A stretch of 14,846 nt of DNA from an uncultured Ruminococcus sp. (GCA_900544395.1 UQVC01000044.1:1-14846); one strand, 5' to 3'. Positions 7,518 to 14,751 are shown, counted from the stretch's first letter. Translations and numbers: made by a program. Notes: generated by a model from the letters alone, not told the origin.

Positions 7518-7595
7518 AAATAGTATTGGTACATTTGTACGAAAATATAAAGAAAATATAAACAATATTACCAAAATCTAAATTTGAGGCTTCCG

Positions 7596-7618
7596 GGCGG
7601 TTGACTTGAGATACCGCC
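7596..7618. promoter_or_regulatory. Dyad across the -35 of the PTS operon promoter
   Basis: GGCGGT (7596-7601) and ACCGCC (7613-7618) are perfect inverted arms separated by 11 bases. The left arm ends on the first base of the -35, and the right arm lies in the spacer. Position and symmetry suggest an operator; no T-run follows, so it is unlikely to terminate nagB. Confidence 0.45.
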
Positions 7619-7629
7619 TCTGTTATAGT
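7601..7629 (+). promoter_or_regulatory. Promoter of the licT-PTS operon
   Basis: TTGACT (7601-7606), a 17-base spacer and TATAGT (7624-7629), with a TG one base before the -10. Transcription should start near 7636, giving a leader of about 158 bases that contains the RAT and terminator. Confidence 0.8.
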
Positions 7630-7653
7630 TGATATAACGAATTGAATCAGATT

Positions 7654-7683
7654 GGATTGTTACTGTCAGGCAGGCAAAACCAG
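7654..7683 (+). promoter_or_regulatory. RAT: RNA antiterminator site for a LicT/BglG protein
   Basis: The element begins GGATTGTTACTG (7654-7665), continues with a short TCAGG loop, then CAGGCAAAACC (7671-7681). Apart from the loop it matches, as I recall them, the ribonucleic antiterminators bound by BglG and LicT. Its 3' arm AAAACCAG is also the 5' arm of the following terminator, so only one of the two hairpins can form. Protein-bound RAT therefore allows read-through into licT and the PTS genes. Confidence 0.9.
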
Positions 7684-7740
7684 TTTTATAAGAGAGTAAT
7701 ACCACAGGTCTATTCTCTTGTAAATACTGGTTTTTTATTT
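7676..7740 (+). terminator. Conditional leader terminator overlapping the RAT
   Basis: AAAACCAGT (7676-7684) pairs with ACTGGTTTT (7726-7734). An inner stem of AAGAGAGTA with TATTCTCTT extends it. The T-run continues to 7736 and beyond. It shares about eight bases with the RAT. Confidence 0.88.
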
Positions 7741-7793
7741 TTAAAACAGAGAATTTTAATGCCTGATGGAATGAAAAGAGGATTCGCATAAAA

Positions 7794-8630
7794 ATGGTAA
7801 TTCAGAAAATTATAAATAATAACATTGTATCTGCTGTGGATGGCGAAGGAAGAGAAGTTGTTGTCATGGGACGGGGACTTGGATTTGGAATGAAGCCTGG
7901 AAAATCCATTGCGGAATCTAAGATTGAAAAGATATTCCGCATCAAAAGCCAGACGATTGCAGAGCAGTTTAAAGACCTTCTGGAAGATATGCCTCTGGAG
8001 CATGTGAAGGTATCCAGTGATATCATTGCTTATGCAAAAGAAAATTTGAAGCTAAAATTAAATCAGAGCATTTATGTAACTCTGACAGATCATATTAATT
8101 TTGCAATCACAAGATATCAGCAGGGGATCAAACCGCAGAACGCATTGTTATGGGAGATCAAAAGGTTTTACTCCAGAGAATATGAGCTGGGGATGTATGC
8201 GATCAAGACGATCGAGGAGAAACTTCAAATCCGACTTCCAGAGGACGAGGCGGGATTTATCGCACTTCATTTTTTAAATGCAGAGTATGGAACAGACATA
8301 CGGGATGCAGTAAAGTTTCCGAATCTGGTCAGGAAGATTCTGGAGATCGTAGAAGAAGAACTTCAGATCAAATTGGATGAATCATCTCTTCATTACGAGA
8401 GATTTGTAACCCATATCAAGTTTTTGCTGCAGCGTGTTTACAGAAAAGAACTTCTTCCGGATGAGGAGTCTGAACTGGCAGAATTGATGCAGAAGAAGTA
8501 CCAAAAAGAGTATGCCTGCAGCAAACAGGTGGCATCATATATAGAAAAAGAGACAGAATGCAGTCTGTCGGGAGAAGAGATCATGTATCTCGCGATTCAT
8601 ATCCGCAGAGTGACTGCGGCAGAAGAATAG
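7794..8630 (+). CDS. licT: PRD-containing transcription antiterminator, LicT/BglG family
   Basis: An RNA-binding antiterminator that stabilises the RAT hairpin in its own leader, controlled by PTS phosphorylation. The 278 residues show a CAT RNA-binding domain (1-55) with Asn10, Gly26, Arg27 and Phe31, then PRD1 (about 65-170) and PRD2 (about 171-278). The four conserved phosphorylatable histidines are His100, His159, His207 and His269, at the same numbers I recall for Bacillus subtilis LicT. The ribosome site AAGAGGA is about 11 bases from the ATG. It is the first gene of the operon, 11 bases before the IIA gene, so it should be autoregulated. Family is certain. The sugar signal is inferred from the NagE-like transporter and is therefore probably GlcNAc or glucosamine rather than the beta-glucosides of classical LicT. 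Confidence 0.94.
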   Translation: MVIQKIINNNIVSAVDGEGREVVVMGRGLGFGMKPGKSIAESKIEKIFRIKSQTIAEQFKDLLEDMPLEHVKVSSDIIAYAKENLKLKLNQSIYVTLTDHINFAITRYQQGIKPQNALLWEIKRFYSREYELGMYAIKTIEEKLQIRLPEDEAGFIALHFLNAEYGTDIRDAVKFPNLVRKILEIVEEELQIKLDESSLHYERFVTHIKFLLQRVYRKELLPDEESELAELMQKKYQKEYACSKQVASYIEKETECSLSGEEIMYLAIHIRRVTAAEE

Positions 8631-8641
8631 GAGGAAGAAAG

Positions 8642-9130
8642 ATGTTTGGACTTTTTAAGAAGAAAAAAGACAAGGCACATGTGCTGGGAGCACCGGCAAA
8701 GGGAAAGGCTGTTTCCATCAAAGAGGTGAACGATCCTACATTTAGTGAAGGGATTCTGGGAGATGGAGTTGCAGTGATCCCATCGGAAGGTAAGATTTAT
8801 GCACCGGCAGACGGTACCATCGGTATGGTATTTGATACTCTTCATGCCATCAGCCTCACAACAGAGTTCGGGGCAGAAGTCCTAATCCATGTAGGGCTGG
8901 ATACGGTACAGTTAAAAGGAGAAGGTTTTGAAGGACATGTCAAAGCCGGAGATACGGTGAAAAAGGGAGATCTGCTTCTGACAGTGGATTTGGAAAAAGT
9001 AAAAGCAGCGGGCTATGATATCATCACACCAATGTTGATCTGTAATACAGCCGATTATGCAGCTGTCACACCGGAATTTGGAAAAGAAGTCAACGCCGGA
9101 GACGATGTGCTGACAATCGAAGAAAAATAA
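8642..9130 (+). CDS. crr: PTS glucose-family IIA protein
   Basis: A soluble IIA(Glc)-type phosphocarrier that moves phosphate from HPr to the IIB domain of the transporter. The 162 residues contain the two active-site histidines in TLHAISLTT (His68) and VLIHVGLDTV (His83, the phosphorylated one by family alignment), matching His75 and His90 of E. coli IIA(Glc). The start is the ATG at 8642 with AGGAGG upstream; the longer frame from 8558 overlaps licT and lacks family support. It lies 11 bases after licT. Being separate from IIBC, it may also serve other glucose-family permeases (inference). Confidence 0.94.
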   Translation: MFGLFKKKKDKAHVLGAPAKGKAVSIKEVNDPTFSEGILGDGVAVIPSEGKIYAPADGTIGMVFDTLHAISLTTEFGAEVLIHVGLDTVQLKGEGFEGHVKAGDTVKKGDLLLTVDLEKVKAAGYDIITPMLICNTADYAAVTPEFGKEVNAGDDVLTIEEK

Positions 9131-9138
9131 AACTACGG

Positions 9139-9168
9139 TTTTAAATCAGCGGTATCGCTGAATTAAAA
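9139..9168 (+). other. Intergenic hairpin between IIA and IIBC genes
   Basis: A 13-position stem, TTTTAAATCAGCG against CGCTGAATTAAAA, with one A/A mismatch and a GTAT loop. No T-run follows it, so it does not look like a terminator on the plus strand. It could set mRNA processing or stability and so the IIA:IIBC ratio. Confidence 0.65.
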
Positions 9169-9223
9169 TAAATAAAGGGATTATTCCAAATTAGGAAAAG
9201 GATTTTGAGAAGGAGGAAAACAA

Positions 9224-10681
9224 ATGAAATTTTTACAAAAATTAGGTAAATCCCTGATGCTGCCAGTAGCATGTCTGCCTATTTGCGGTATTTTAATGGG
9301 AATCGGATACGCTCTTTGTCCGGCAACAATGCAGGGCGGAGAAATCAATGGTATCGTTCAGCAGATCGGTTTTTATCTGGTAAAAGCAGGTGGAGCTCTG
9401 ATCGATAACATGGCAATCCTGTTTGCAATCGGTATCGGTGTTGGTATGTCTGACGATAACGATGGTACAGCTGGTCTTGCTGCATTGGCTTCCTGGCTGA
9501 TGATCACAAACCTGCTTTCTACTGCAAACGTATCTGTTATCAGAACATTAAGTGAGACAACAACCCTTGCATTCAATAAGATCGCAAACCCATTCATCGG
9601 TATCATTGCTGGTCTCATCGGTGCTATGTGCTACAACAGATTTAAAAACACACAGCTTCCTGACTGGCTGTCATTCTTCAGTGGAAAACGTTGTGTTGCA
9701 ATCGTAGCTGGTGTTGTTTCTATTATTGCATCTGTTGTATTACTGTTTGTATGGCCGGTAATCTTTGGAGCACTGGTTGCACTTGGAAAAGGTATCGTAA
9801 GCCTGGATGCAATTGGAGCTGGTATCTATGCATTCTTCAACAGACTGCTCATTCCATTCGGTCTGCACCATGCTCTGAACAACGTATTCTGGTTTGAAAC
9901 AATCGGACTTGGAGATCTGACACACTTCTGGGCAGGAGAAACATCAGCAGACGTATCATGGAGCCTTGGAATGTACATGTCAGGATTCTTCCCATGTATG
10001 ATGTTCGGTGTTCCTGGAGCAGCTCTGGCTATGGTACATACAGCAAAACCTGGTAAAAAGAAAGTTGCAATCGGTCTCGTTACATCTGCAGCTATCGCAG
10101 CATTTGTCTGTGGTGTTACAGAACCATTCGAGTTCGGATTCATGTTCCTTGCTCCAGTACTGTATGTAATCTACGCTTTACTGTATGGTATTTTCGTAGC
10201 AGTTACAACACTGGTTGGATTCCGTGCAGGATTCAGTTTCTCGGCGGGTGCAACTGACTTGATCTTCTCTGCTTCCTTACCGGCAGCACAGAAGACATGG
10301 ATGATCATTCCTCTTGGAATTGCAGCATTCATCGTATTCTATGTCGTATTCCGTTTCGCGATCGTGAAGTTTGACTTAAAGACTCCAGGACGTGAAGATG
10401 ATGATGTGGATGAGACAACAGTAAAACTTGCAAACAATGACTTCACAGAAGTTGCTAAGATTATTCTGGAAGGTGTCGGCGGAAAAGAAAACGTAACATC
10501 CATCGACAACTGCATCACAAGACTTCGTCTTGAAATCAAAGATTACACAAAAGTAGATGAGAAGAAAATCAAATCTGCAGGTGTTGCAGGCGTGATCCGT
10601 CCTGGAAAAACATCTGTACAGGTAATCATCGGAACAAAAGTTCAGTTCGTAGCTGATGAGTTCAAAAAACTGTGTAAATAA
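9224..10681 (+). CDS. nagE: PTS N-acetylglucosamine-type transporter IIBC (NagE-like)
   Basis: A membrane permease that imports and phosphorylates a hexose, most likely N-acetylglucosamine. The 485 residues hold an IIC membrane domain (about 1-385, many hydrophobic helices), an acidic linker (EDDDVDETT, about 393-401) and an IIB domain (about 405-485) with the phosphorylated Cys430 in DNCITRLRL. The IIC loop IPFGLHHALNNVFWF resembles NagE rather than glucose PtsG, in which the HHALN part differs. The sugar-contact region GVTEPFEFGFMF is present. No IIA domain is fused, in contrast to E. coli NagE; the IIA gene lies just upstream. AGGAGG lies seven bases before the ATG. With nagB close by, GlcNAc or glucosamine uptake is the best reading, though a glucose-transporting relative is not excluded. 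Confidence 0.9.
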   Translation: MKFLQKLGKSLMLPVACLPICGILMGIGYALCPATMQGGEINGIVQQIGFYLVKAGGALIDNMAILFAIGIGVGMSDDNDGTAGLAALASWLMITNLLSTANVSVIRTLSETTTLAFNKIANPFIGIIAGLIGAMCYNRFKNTQLPDWLSFFSGKRCVAIVAGVVSIIASVVLLFVWPVIFGALVALGKGIVSLDAIGAGIYAFFNRLLIPFGLHHALNNVFWFETIGLGDLTHFWAGETSADVSWSLGMYMSGFFPCMMFGVPGAALAMVHTAKPGKKKVAIGLVTSAAIAAFVCGVTEPFEFGFMFLAPVLYVIYALLYGIFVAVTTLVGFRAGFSFSAGATDLIFSASLPAAQKTWMIIPLGIAAFIVFYVVFRFAIVKFDLKTPGREDDDVDETTVKLANNDFTEVAKIILEGVGGKENVTSIDNCITRLRLEIKDYTKVDEKKIKSAGVAGVIRPGKTSVQVIIGTKVQFVADEFKKLCK

Positions 10682-10711
10682 AAATTAAAATCAAATCCCT
10701 TTACTCATGAG

Positions 10712-10735
10712 AGGCCGCTTTTTAGCGGCCTTTTT
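10712..10735 (+). terminator. Intrinsic terminator of the PTS operon
   Basis: AGGCCGCT (10712-10719) pairs perfectly with AGCGGCCT (10724-10731) around TTTT, followed by a T-run to 10735. It lies about 30 bases after the IIBC stop. Confidence 0.9.
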
Positions 10736-10866
10736 GAGTGGGAAATCTGAAGGGATCATGCGGATTGTTGAAATCATGGGGAAATTATGATAGACTCTTA
10801 AACGAAAAATATCCCGGACAGAAGCAAGTATTTTGGGGATTTGTCCGGAAAGAGAGGTAGACGAGC

Positions 10867-11610
10867 ATGAATTATATTTTAGAGACATGCGCAGACAGTG
10901 TACAGTCTGCGATCGAGGCAGAAAAAGGCGGGGCAAACAGAATCGAGCTGTGTTCGAATCTGGTGATCGGAGGAACTTCTCCGAGCGAATCTTTGTTCCG
11001 GCAGGTGAGAGAGAACACTGGGTTAAAGGTGCGTACCCTGCTGCGTCCGAGATTTGGGGATTTTTGTTATGACCGGTATGAGTTCCAGATGATCCTGGAT
11101 GAAGTCAGAATGTTCCGCAGACTGGGGGCTGACGGAGTTGTGATCGGAATTTTGAATCCAGATGGGACCTTGAATATGGAGCAGATGAAGATCCTGACAG
11201 AAGAGGCAGGAGATATGGGAATCACACTGCATCGTGCCTTTGACGTATGTCGTGATCCATACGAGACTATGGAGCAGTGTATTGATCTGGGGATCGACAC
11301 GATCCTGACCAGCGGTCAGAAAAGTTCCGCATGGGAAGGCAGGGAACTGCTGGCAGATCTGGTGAAAAAAAGTGAGGGAAGGATTGAAATCCTGGCAGGG
11401 GCGGGAATCAGTCCGGAAAGTATCGCAAAGCTGGCGCCTTACACAAAAGGAAAGGCATATCATATGTCCGGGAAAGTTGTGATCGACAGCCGTATGGAAT
11501 TTCGAAGAGAAGGCGTGCCGATGGGGATTCCGGGATTCAGTGAGTTCGAGATCTGGCAGACCTCCGCAGAAAATATCCGTAAAGCAGCACAGGTGCTGCA
11601 GGAACTGTAG
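10867..11610 (+). CDS. cutC: CutC family protein (copper homeostasis protein)
   Basis: A 247-residue cytoplasmic TIM-barrel protein of the CutC family. Signature segments are the start YILETCADS, ANRIELCSNLVIGGTSPS (24-41), LRPRFGDFCY (about 59-68) and LHRAFD (about 119-124). The family was linked to copper tolerance, but its biochemical activity is not well settled, so the copper role is by name only. AGAGAGG lies nine bases before the ATG. A weak promoter candidate is TTGTTG (10765-10770) and TATGAT (10786-10791), with a short 15-base spacer. It lies alone between the PTS terminator and the tyrS promoter. Confidence 0.92.
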   Translation: MNYILETCADSVQSAIEAEKGGANRIELCSNLVIGGTSPSESLFRQVRENTGLKVRTLLRPRFGDFCYDRYEFQMILDEVRMFRRLGADGVVIGILNPDGTLNMEQMKILTEEAGDMGITLHRAFDVCRDPYETMEQCIDLGIDTILTSGQKSSAWEGRELLADLVKKSEGRIEILAGAGISPESIAKLAPYTKGKAYHMSGKVVIDSRMEFRREGVPMGIPGFSEFEIWQTSAENIRKAAQVLQEL

Positions 11611-11659
11611 ATGCATCTCAAAGCATCTTAAGACAGCTGTGGAAAATCAAAGAACAACC

Positions 11660-11688
11660 TTGACAAATCCAAAAGAATGGGATAAGAT
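11660..11688 (+). promoter_or_regulatory. Promoter of tyrS
   Basis: A perfect TTGACA (11660-11665), 17 bases and TAAGAT (11683-11688). The predicted start is near 11695, giving a leader of about 325 bases that holds the T-box. Confidence 0.75.
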
Positions 11689-11694
11689 TGCGAT

Positions 11695-11989
11695 AGATAT
11701 GAAACAGGCAAAGAAGAGAACAAGTAGTACAGGATTGGACGAAGACAGAAAGCAGCCGGGTGATGAGAGGCGCATGAGGACAGTTTGTATGAATACATCT
11801 CAGAGCTTCACACCGAACTCTTACCGGAAAGTAGGCTGTGACGGATTGGTGCACGTTACCGCACTGAGTGATTGAGCATCGAAAGGTGCGAGATCAACTC
11901 ACGGAGGCAGACGATGCGAATTGTCTGTGAAAAAAGGTGGTACCACGAGCTTATGAGCCCTCGTCCTTTCGGATGAAGGCTCTTTTTTT
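11695..11989 (+). promoter_or_regulatory. Tyrosine T-box riboswitch leader
   Basis: This leader senses uncharged tRNA-Tyr. Stem I closes with GAAGAGA (11713-11719) against TCTC and CTTC (11798-11809), and continues above the specifier loop with TACAGG (11728-11733) against TTTGTA (11784-11789). The loop has the S-turn bases AGTA (11723-11726) and GAA (11791-11793), then the specifier TAC at 11794-11796, a tyrosine codon. The T-box AAGGTGGTACCACG spans 11934-11947. Its antiterminator pairs AAAGG (11933-11937) with CCTTT (11965-11969) and ACGAG (11945-11949) with CTCGT (11960-11964), leaving a 7-base bulge that starts TGGT and can bind the ACCA end of tRNA-Tyr. The overlapping terminator is listed separately. 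Confidence 0.95.
11955..11989 (+). terminator. T-box regulated terminator before tyrS
   Basis: GAGCCCTCGTCC (11955-11966) pairs with GGATGAAGGCTC (11971-11982), with one mismatch and one G-U pair, followed by seven Ts. It uses bases needed for the antiterminator, so the two are mutually exclusive. Confidence 0.93.
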
Positions 11990-12019
11990 GTAAATGAAGA
12001 AAGTGAGGAAATGTAAAAC

Positions 12020-13243
12020 ATGAAAATTTATGACGAACTGAAAGCAAGAGGTCTGATCGCGCAGGTGACAGACGAGGAGAGAATTTCAAAACTTGTCAAT
12101 GAAGGGAAAGCAACCTTTTATATTGGATTTGACCCGACTGCGGACAGCCTCCATGTAGGGCATTTTATGGCGCTCTGCCTGATGAAACGTCTGCAGATGG
12201 CAGGGAATAAACCGATCGCATTGATCGGAGGAGGAACAGGATACATCGGAGATCCTTCTGGAAGAACGGATATGCGTTCCATGATGACACCAGAGCAGAT
12301 TCAGCACAACTGTGACTGTTTCAAAGAGCAGATGAGTAAATTTATTGATTTCTCAGAAGGAAAAGCGCTGATGGTAAACAATGCAGACTGGCTGCTGGAT
12401 CTGAATTATGTAGAATTGCTTCGTGAAGTAGGGGCACACTTCAGTGTGAATCGCATGCTGACTGCAGAGTGCTACAAACAGAGAATGGAGAAAGGGTTAA
12501 GTTTCCTGGAGTTTAACTATATGATCATGCAGGCATATGATTTCTATGCGCTGTACCAGAAATACGGATGTAATCTGCAGTTCGGCGGGGATGACCAGTG
12601 GAGCAACATGCTGGCAGGAACCGAGCTGATCCGCCGAAAACTGGGAGAAGATGCAAGTGCTATGACCATCACATTGCTTCTCAATTCCGAAGGAAAGAAA
12701 ATGGGAAAAACACAGTCAGGTGCGGTGTGGCTGGATCCAAATAAGACGTCTCCGTTTGATTTCTATCAGTACTGGAGAAACGTGGCAGACGCAGATGTTC
12801 TGAAATGCATCCGTATGCTGACATTCCTTCCATTAGAAGAAATCGACAAGATGGATTCCTGGGAAGGGGCACAGCTCAATACAGCCAAGGAAATCCTTGC
12901 ATTTGAACTGACAAAACTGGTGCATGGAGAGGAAGAGGCTCAGAAGGCACAGGAAAGTGCGAGAGCGCTGTTCAGCCAGGGAAATGCGGCGCAGATGCCG
13001 ACAGCAGAACTGACAGAAGAAGACTTTGAAAATGGAGAGATTGATATTTTAACTCTGCTCTTAAAGAGTGGTCTGGTTCCATCCAAATCTGAGGCAAGAC
13101 GTGCAGTACAGCAGGGCGGTGTTGCAGCAGACGGTGAGAAAGTAGCTGATATTCATGCAGTCTTTACAAAAGATGCGCTGTCAGGGGACGGTATCGTTCT
13201 CAAAAAAGGAAAGAAAAACTTCAGGAAGGTTGTTGTAAAATAA
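12020..13243 (+). CDS. tyrS: Tyrosyl-tRNA synthetase
   Basis: Charges tRNA-Tyr with tyrosine in the cytoplasm. The 407 residues show a class I catalytic core with HVGH (45-48, the HIGH motif) and KMGKT (227-231, the KMSKS motif). The tyrosine and tRNA site contains NLQFGGDDQWSNMLAG. The C-terminal part from about residue 340 is an S4 RNA-binding domain (SKSEARRAVQQGGV). Length and domains fit the common bacterial TyrS. GAGG lies about 13 bases before the ATG, a long spacing. Expression is governed by the tyrosine T-box immediately upstream, which agrees with the enzyme's identity. Confidence 0.97.
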   Translation: MKIYDELKARGLIAQVTDEERISKLVNEGKATFYIGFDPTADSLHVGHFMALCLMKRLQMAGNKPIALIGGGTGYIGDPSGRTDMRSMMTPEQIQHNCDCFKEQMSKFIDFSEGKALMVNNADWLLDLNYVELLREVGAHFSVNRMLTAECYKQRMEKGLSFLEFNYMIMQAYDFYALYQKYGCNLQFGGDDQWSNMLAGTELIRRKLGEDASAMTITLLLNSEGKKMGKTQSGAVWLDPNKTSPFDFYQYWRNVADADVLKCIRMLTFLPLEEIDKMDSWEGAQLNTAKEILAFELTKLVHGEEEAQKAQESARALFSQGNAAQMPTAELTEEDFENGEIDILTLLLKSGLVPSKSEARRAVQQGGVAADGEKVADIHAVFTKDALSGDGIVLKKGKKNFRKVVVK

Positions 13244-13248
13244 AAAGA

Positions 13249-13278
13249 CAGGGGATTTCCGGCGTTGGAAATCCCCTG
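13249..13278. terminator. Bidirectional terminator between tyrS and the GH13 gene
   Basis: CAGGGGATTTCC and GGAAATCCCCTG form a perfect 12-bp stem with loop GGCGTT between two convergent genes. On the minus strand it is followed by a T-rich TCTTTTTATTTT, a good tail for the amylase gene; on the plus strand the tail is poor. Confidence 0.85.
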
Positions 13279-13284
13279 ATTGAT

Positions 13285-14610
13285 TTATCGGGTTTCTTTC
13301 AAATATTGTACGCAATATGCCGGAAGCTCTAAAGAACCATTTAGTGTCTGTACAGAGCTGGCAGAGTCGCTTTTTAGAAGATCAGTAAATGTTCCCTGAA
13401 GTTCTCCGTGATACATCGTAAAATCGCTGTCTGAGGCGTTGACAGCAACGAGAATGCGTTCCTGTTCGGTACGGCGCTCAAATATCAGCTGATGATTGGT
13501 GATTGAAAGATTCTGATAGCTTCCATTGCAAAGAGCATCGCTGTCTCTTCGAAGAGTGATCAGCCGGGAAATAAATTCAGTCAGCTCATTTGGCGTGGGC
13601 TTTTCAAAACACGGACGCAGCGCATAGTCGTTATCCGGAGCCTTGACGCCTTTTTCGCCCCATTCACTTCCATAATAAATACATGGAATTCCCGGCATGC
13701 CGAATAAAATGCCATATGCAAGTGGTACATGTGCCGGATTGGCCAGAATACTGGCAATTCTGGTTACGTCATGATTGTCAACGAAATTCATAAGATGTTT
13801 GCCGCGATAGATGCACCATTGTTCCGGACCATACTGGCGGTTCAGAGAATGTGCGATCTCGAACAGATTCATGCTGTTGAGGCTGGAATAAATCCCTTTA
13901 TAACATTCGTAGTTGGTGCAGCTGTGCAGCATTTCTTCATTGACGATCAGATTATAATCTCCGAATAAAACTTCTCCGATCAGTGCAAAACCAGGCTTTT
14001 GTTCTTCGCAGAATGTACGAAGCCTTTTCATAAAGTTGTGATCCAGGCTGTATGCTACATCCAGACGGAGACCGTCGATATCAAATGTATGGATCCAGAA
14101 CTGTACACATTCCAGCAGATAATCGGTAACTGCCGGATTTTGCAGATTCAGTTTGACCAGTTCAAAATGTCCTTCCCATCCTTCATACCAGAAACCATCC
14201 TGATAGCAGCTGTCACCGTCGAAATTCAGATAGAACCAGTCTTTGTATGGAGAGTCCCACTTTTTCTCCTGCACATCGCGGAATGCCCAGAATCCCCGTC
14301 CAACGTGGTTAAATACCCCATCCAGGATAATCTTGATGTGATGCTTGTGCAATGTGTTACAGACATCCTGAAAATCTTCGTTGGTTCCCAGGCGGCAGTC
14401 TATTTTTTTGAAATCCCGGGTGTCATAACCGTGATTGTCGGATTCAAAGATTGGATTTAAAATGACAGACCCGATCTGCAGCTGTTCCAAATAGTCGCTC
14501 CAGTCTTTTAATTTTAGAATACGCGGAACGCAGATACCGTCGTTGTGTGTCGGGGCACCACAAAATCCGATGGGATAGATTTGGTAAAATGTTTCGTTGT
14601 AAGCCCACAT
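13285..14610 (-). CDS. GH13 alpha-amylase family enzyme, cytoplasmic
   Basis: A 441-residue glycoside hydrolase family 13 enzyme acting on alpha-glucosidic bonds. The conserved regions are DGVFNH (97-102), GLRLDVAYS (180-188) with the nucleophile Asp184, GEV with acid/base Glu213, and FVDNHD (276-281) with the transition-state Asp281. All catalytic residues are present. There is no signal peptide, so it should act inside the cell on imported malto-oligosaccharides. It is shorter than neopullulanases and cyclomaltodextrinases, lacking their extra N-terminal domain; the segment GHFELVKLNLQNPAV recalls that group. Hydrolase versus glucanotransferase activity cannot be decided from motifs. A weak AGAGG lies about ten bases before the ATG. 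It is a single-gene minus-strand unit ending at the shared terminator. Confidence 0.9.
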   Translation of the reverse strand: MWAYNETFYQIYPIGFCGAPTHNDGICVPRILKLKDWSDYLEQLQIGSVILNPIFESDNHGYDTRDFKKIDCRLGTNEDFQDVCNTLHKHHIKIILDGVFNHVGRGFWAFRDVQEKKWDSPYKDWFYLNFDGDSCYQDGFWYEGWEGHFELVKLNLQNPAVTDYLLECVQFWIHTFDIDGLRLDVAYSLDHNFMKRLRTFCEEQKPGFALIGEVLFGDYNLIVNEEMLHSCTNYECYKGIYSSLNSMNLFEIAHSLNRQYGPEQWCIYRGKHLMNFVDNHDVTRIASILANPAHVPLAYGILFGMPGIPCIYYGSEWGEKGVKAPDNDYALRPCFEKPTPNELTEFISRLITLRRDSDALCNGSYQNLSITNHQLIFERRTEQERILVAVNASDSDFTMYHGELQGTFTDLLKSDSASSVQTLNGSLELPAYCVQYLKETR

Positions 14611-14645
14611 AAATAAGTACCTCTGCTTTCTTTTAGAATAGAGAT

Positions 14646-14663
14646 ATTATACCGTATTTACGG
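14646..14663 (-). promoter_or_regulatory. -10 and palindromic operator candidate of the GH13 gene
   Basis: On the minus strand a perfect -10 TATAAT (14646-14651) is directly preceded by a palindrome CCGTA-AA-TACGG (14652-14663, 5-base arms). The -35 is poor at normal spacing (TATGCG, 14669-14674). This suggests a promoter dependent on, or blocked by, a protein bound at the palindrome. Confidence 0.5.
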
Positions 14664-14698
14664 GCTTTCGCATAGGTGAATCCTCGGTTGAAAAATTT

Positions 14699-14751
14699 TT
14701 TGAAAAATTTTTAAATTTGTTATTGACAATTAGGGTAGTCCTATGTATAAT
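14699..14751 (+). promoter_or_regulatory. Strong tRNA promoter with UP element
   Basis: TTGACA (14723-14728), 17 bases and TATAAT (14746-14751) are both perfect consensus. The A/T stretch at 14699-14720 lies exactly at about -38 to -59 from the predicted start near 14758 and contains AAAAATTTTTAAATTT, matching an UP element. It should give high, stable-RNA-type expression of the tRNA. Confidence 0.85.

Noticed and set aside
6513..7574. Long minus-strand open frame of 353 codons over nagB
   Set aside because: It is antisense to nagB, which has a clear family match, promoter and ribosome site; the translated product is Cys/Phe/Ile-rich without any recognisable domain.
11609..11628. AGATGC/GCATCT hairpin after cutC
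   Set aside because: Short stem with an 8-base loop and no T-run, so not a convincing terminator.
13999..14460. Plus-strand open frame of 153 codons opposite the GH13 gene
   Set aside because: Opposite strand of conserved GH13 motifs; no ribosome site.
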